Part shown: positions 61,405 to 64,000 of the stretch, piece after piece
How the letters are laid out: every line of letters starts with the position of its first letter
Position numbering within the stretch: position 1 is the first letter of the stretch
NCBI GenBank assembly: GCA_023846275.1
Contig: CM043872.1
Coordinates: forward strand, 25,405,670 to 25,469,669
Source of the DNA: Vanilla planifolia
Lineage: Eukaryota; Streptophyta; Magnoliopsida; Asparagales; Orchidaceae
DNA length: 64,000 nucleotides
Direction of reading: 5' to 3'
Position numbers and translations under genes: made by a program
Notes under the pieces: generated by a model
Told to the model about the DNA's origin: nothing
What the model saw: the letters and a program-made list of their open reading frames with translations, nothing else
Database searches by the model: none

Positions 61405-64000
61405 GTCGGAGAAGGGCATGCTTTTCAGGAGAGAGGCTGTGCAACCACTGGAGCAACTGATTCAGTAATTGAGGACAGTGTGCAATACGAGACGGTGTAG
61501 CAATGGTGCCAAAGGATGAGATGGATAGTGGGGAAGCCAATCCCAATGGTCAGAAACAAAGGTTGGAGAAGATAATCTCGCAATTGCATTAAGATCGGGA
61601 GCTTAGAGACTTGAAAAATGCATGGAGCCACCCTTTTCTCTTTCTCTATGACAACGGCTTTATTAAAGAATCATCCAAGGAGCTAGTAAGACTTCCTCAA
61701 ATAACAATCTACAAATTGTAGTGCAGGGCTAATCATGTCGTACCATTGCATCATTTGAGATTTTGGTTCAGCAATTCACTAGGCAAGATGCAAAAAAGCT
61801 TGTTGGCATGCAGTGGGACAACAATTGTGTCAATTTGTGGGGCATTATCCACATTTGAATGGCATCTCCTTTAGGTAATCACTTCTTAGAAGAAATTGGT
61901 TATTGCAGAGTTGTACCTTGTTTCAAGTGGTTCTATATGGTGTTTGTCAACAAGGACTACAACAAAGGGTGATCAAGAAGTTTTTATCCAAGTGCCAATA
62001 AAGGTCCACTATTAATGATAGTTATTACAAGATAATATATTACAAAAATTAATTAAATATATTTATTAATTAATAAAAAATAAAATTTCTAATATTAATT
62101 ATAATTTAGATGTATGGTTGTATATAGGTGTATTAAATTTAAAATATTATAATATCATATACATACACATATATATATATTTATATATTATTCATAATTC
62201 TAATATATTAACTAAATAATTATATTATAATAATAATAATAAACATATAAAATATTATGCTAAAATATATTATATATCAAATATCTTAATTACTATTAAC
62301 AAAGATAGTAAGAGAAAGAGATAAAAAATAGAGATAAAAATAGAGGAAGAGAACGAGATAAAGTGAAAAGAGAGAAAAAGGAATGAGGGATAAACTGATA
62401 GAAGAAAGGGAGAAGATGAGGAGAAGCGAGAGGATGAAAAGCAAGAGAAAGCAAACAAGAATAAGAATGAAGATGTAGAGATAAGAAAGAGAAAAAAATA
62501 GTACCAATGATAAAAGAGAGATAGAGAATTTTTGGATGGGAAGAGGGGGGCTAGGGTGTGAGAAAAATAGGAATGAGAAACAACTTTAATTGCAAACTTG
62601 TAATAAAAGGATAAGCAAAAGGGTAAATCTTTCCTCGAAATATTAACTAGTAAATAGTTTGCAGCTTTAATCTCTCAGACAAAATTAAAAGTGCAAGATA
62701 GGTTTTGAGGAGACTCCTCTAACTTACTTCATTAATTACAATGGATGATCAAAATGCAAGTGAGTTTCAACAAGGTGGTTATTACTCCATCGAGCTTAAG
62801 CAATTTCTAGGATTTCATCTCTCCCATTTGAAGCGCATCAACTTTAATTATTTGCCTTTACTACTCCACTTTACCTGCTTGGATTTTTTACCACAAAGGA
62901 GTCAATTCAAGTTTGATGATAGCTTTCTTTTAAGGACTCTTGCAAGATCCTTGATAAGGGAAATCCTACAGCAATGCTAGATTATAATTAACCAGCTCCA
63001 TTAGAGCCAATAGAAGTATAAGAGTAGACAAGTGATTTATATGAAACAATCAAACTATTGGATGGCATCATTGCAAACTTAAAGAGAAATTAGCTAATGA
63101 AGACAGCCTACATAGGGACGAGCATTACAACCTCTTAAGGATGGTTGCGGCGTTCAACACCTGAAATGCCTAACTTGCACGTGCAAATACCAAGTGTTGG
63201 AAACCATTGACATTAGATGACTTATTTTTAGGGATGACTACACATTCTTTTTACATTACATGGCCATTTATCAAAAGAGGGCAGACTACATCAAGTTTTT
63301 GACATACAATTGGGATCTGAATGAAGATCTTTGTTATTGGACACTTTGACAAAACTGGTGCCCCCACCCCAATTCTACTATGGAGGCCTCATATGCAAGA
63401 GATCATTAGAAATGATCTACTCAATATCATCCTTCAATTTCTTTGAGAGATGGGTATGCCTGATAAATGGAAAAAAATATTTTTGCAATTCTTATCCTAA
63501 GATCCTGAGAGCTTCTACTCCACAACAATTTCAACCCATCCTCCTATATACTATTATATGCAAGAGAGCATTGTGCATTTATACCAAGGCAAAGCAATAC
63601 GAACAACTGTTGCTGCATAGGTCACCACTTCTAAGTCGATTAAGAATCTCATGATGATCAAGATGGTAATAGACTAGGCGTATCTTTGGATTTGTTATGA
63701 CTTCAGGCTCACCATGGTTCATTATTTTGGCTTCTTGAATAAGTGATGCTCCTTGGCATAGGCCTTATGTCAGTCCTAATGGGTTTAGACATCCTATAGG
63801 TTTAGATGAGGATGTTCTCCTATCACTTACCTTTTCATCCTCTACTTGAAGCTTTTATTGGAATTGATTTAAAGAGTATTAGGAAGGGAGTCCTTGCTAT
63901 TAAGACTATTGACATAACCTCCCTAATCTGCAGCATGTTGTTTGCTAATAATGTGATGCTATATGCTCTAAAAATCATTAACAAGGGGAAGTCCTTCAAT
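61405..64000 (+). repeat. Segmental duplication copy B (empty LTR site), runs off the window
   Basis: Collinear with 49488-54144 minus the solo LTR. At 63155-63159 a single CAACA joins the two flanks, marking the pre-insertion state of solo LTR 2. It carries the same AT-repeat zone, purine-rich zone and LINE RT remnant (63210-64000), with small indels. It continues past 64000. Confidence 0.95.
62741..62980 (+). other. 79-codon open frame in copy B, unidentified
   Basis: It begins MDDQNASEFQQGGYY. Copy A (about 50815-51045) has the same stretch without a matching intact frame, so selection for coding is doubtful. No domain recognised. Confidence 0.2.

Noticed and set aside
62270..62507. Ser/Phe/Leu-rich minus-strand frames
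   Set aside because: Translation of the purine-rich AGAGAAAGAG tract present in both duplication copies.

Overview
This is nuclear DNA of a flowering plant. Two genes have plant-type introns and belong to plant families, and they sit in AT-rich DNA dominated by layers of retrotransposons. The look of the LINEs and LTRs, together with the low GC, would fit a non-grass monocot, but that is only an impression. I see no bacterial, organellar or CRISPR-like content.

Layout: 0-7.7 kb is AT-rich intergenic DNA with a decayed RTE-type LINE piece (540-1020) and a GC-rich patch (about 2.05-2.5 kb). At 7.8-8.6 kb is a compact three-exon gene for a CASP-like four-helix membrane protein. At 9.9-16.6 kb is a nearly complete L1-type LINE with a perfect 15-bp target-site duplication. 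Both its ORFs are broken by a few point lesions, and it carries an RNase H domain. At 16.7-17.4 kb are two short tandem duplications, one derived from 5S rRNA. At 17.9-20.9 kb is a 3.0-kb solo LTR (TSD TATAA).

The second gene runs from a GC-rich, transit-peptide-like exon at 25.4 kb to 46.6 kb. It encodes a chloroplast-type NAD(P)-binding Rossmann (atypical SDR) protein. Exons 2-9 (43.3-46.6 kb) are secure. Linking them to the 25.4-kb exon is an inference supported by splice phase, and it implies a 17.7-kb first intron filled with LINE remnants, a decayed minus-strand LTR element with a tRNA-iMet-like primer site, and diverged repeats. Intron 5 has the sequence signature of a U12-dependent AT-AC intron, and only the AT-AC borders keep the reading frame.

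From 49.5 kb on there is a direct segmental duplication: copy A starts at 49488, copy B at 61405 and runs off the window. Copy A carries a 2.06-kb solo LTR (TSD CAACA), and copy B preserves the matching empty site. Between the copies lies a decayed LINE split by a third solo LTR (56499-57639, TSD CTTAG). A dsRNA-binding-domain exon on the minus strand lies exactly against the copy B breakpoint.

There is no evidence for a multi-gene system. The biology of interest is the minor-spliceosome intron in a gene with an apparently very long first intron, the recent and well-delimited transposition history, and the duplication that cuts beside a DRB-like exon.
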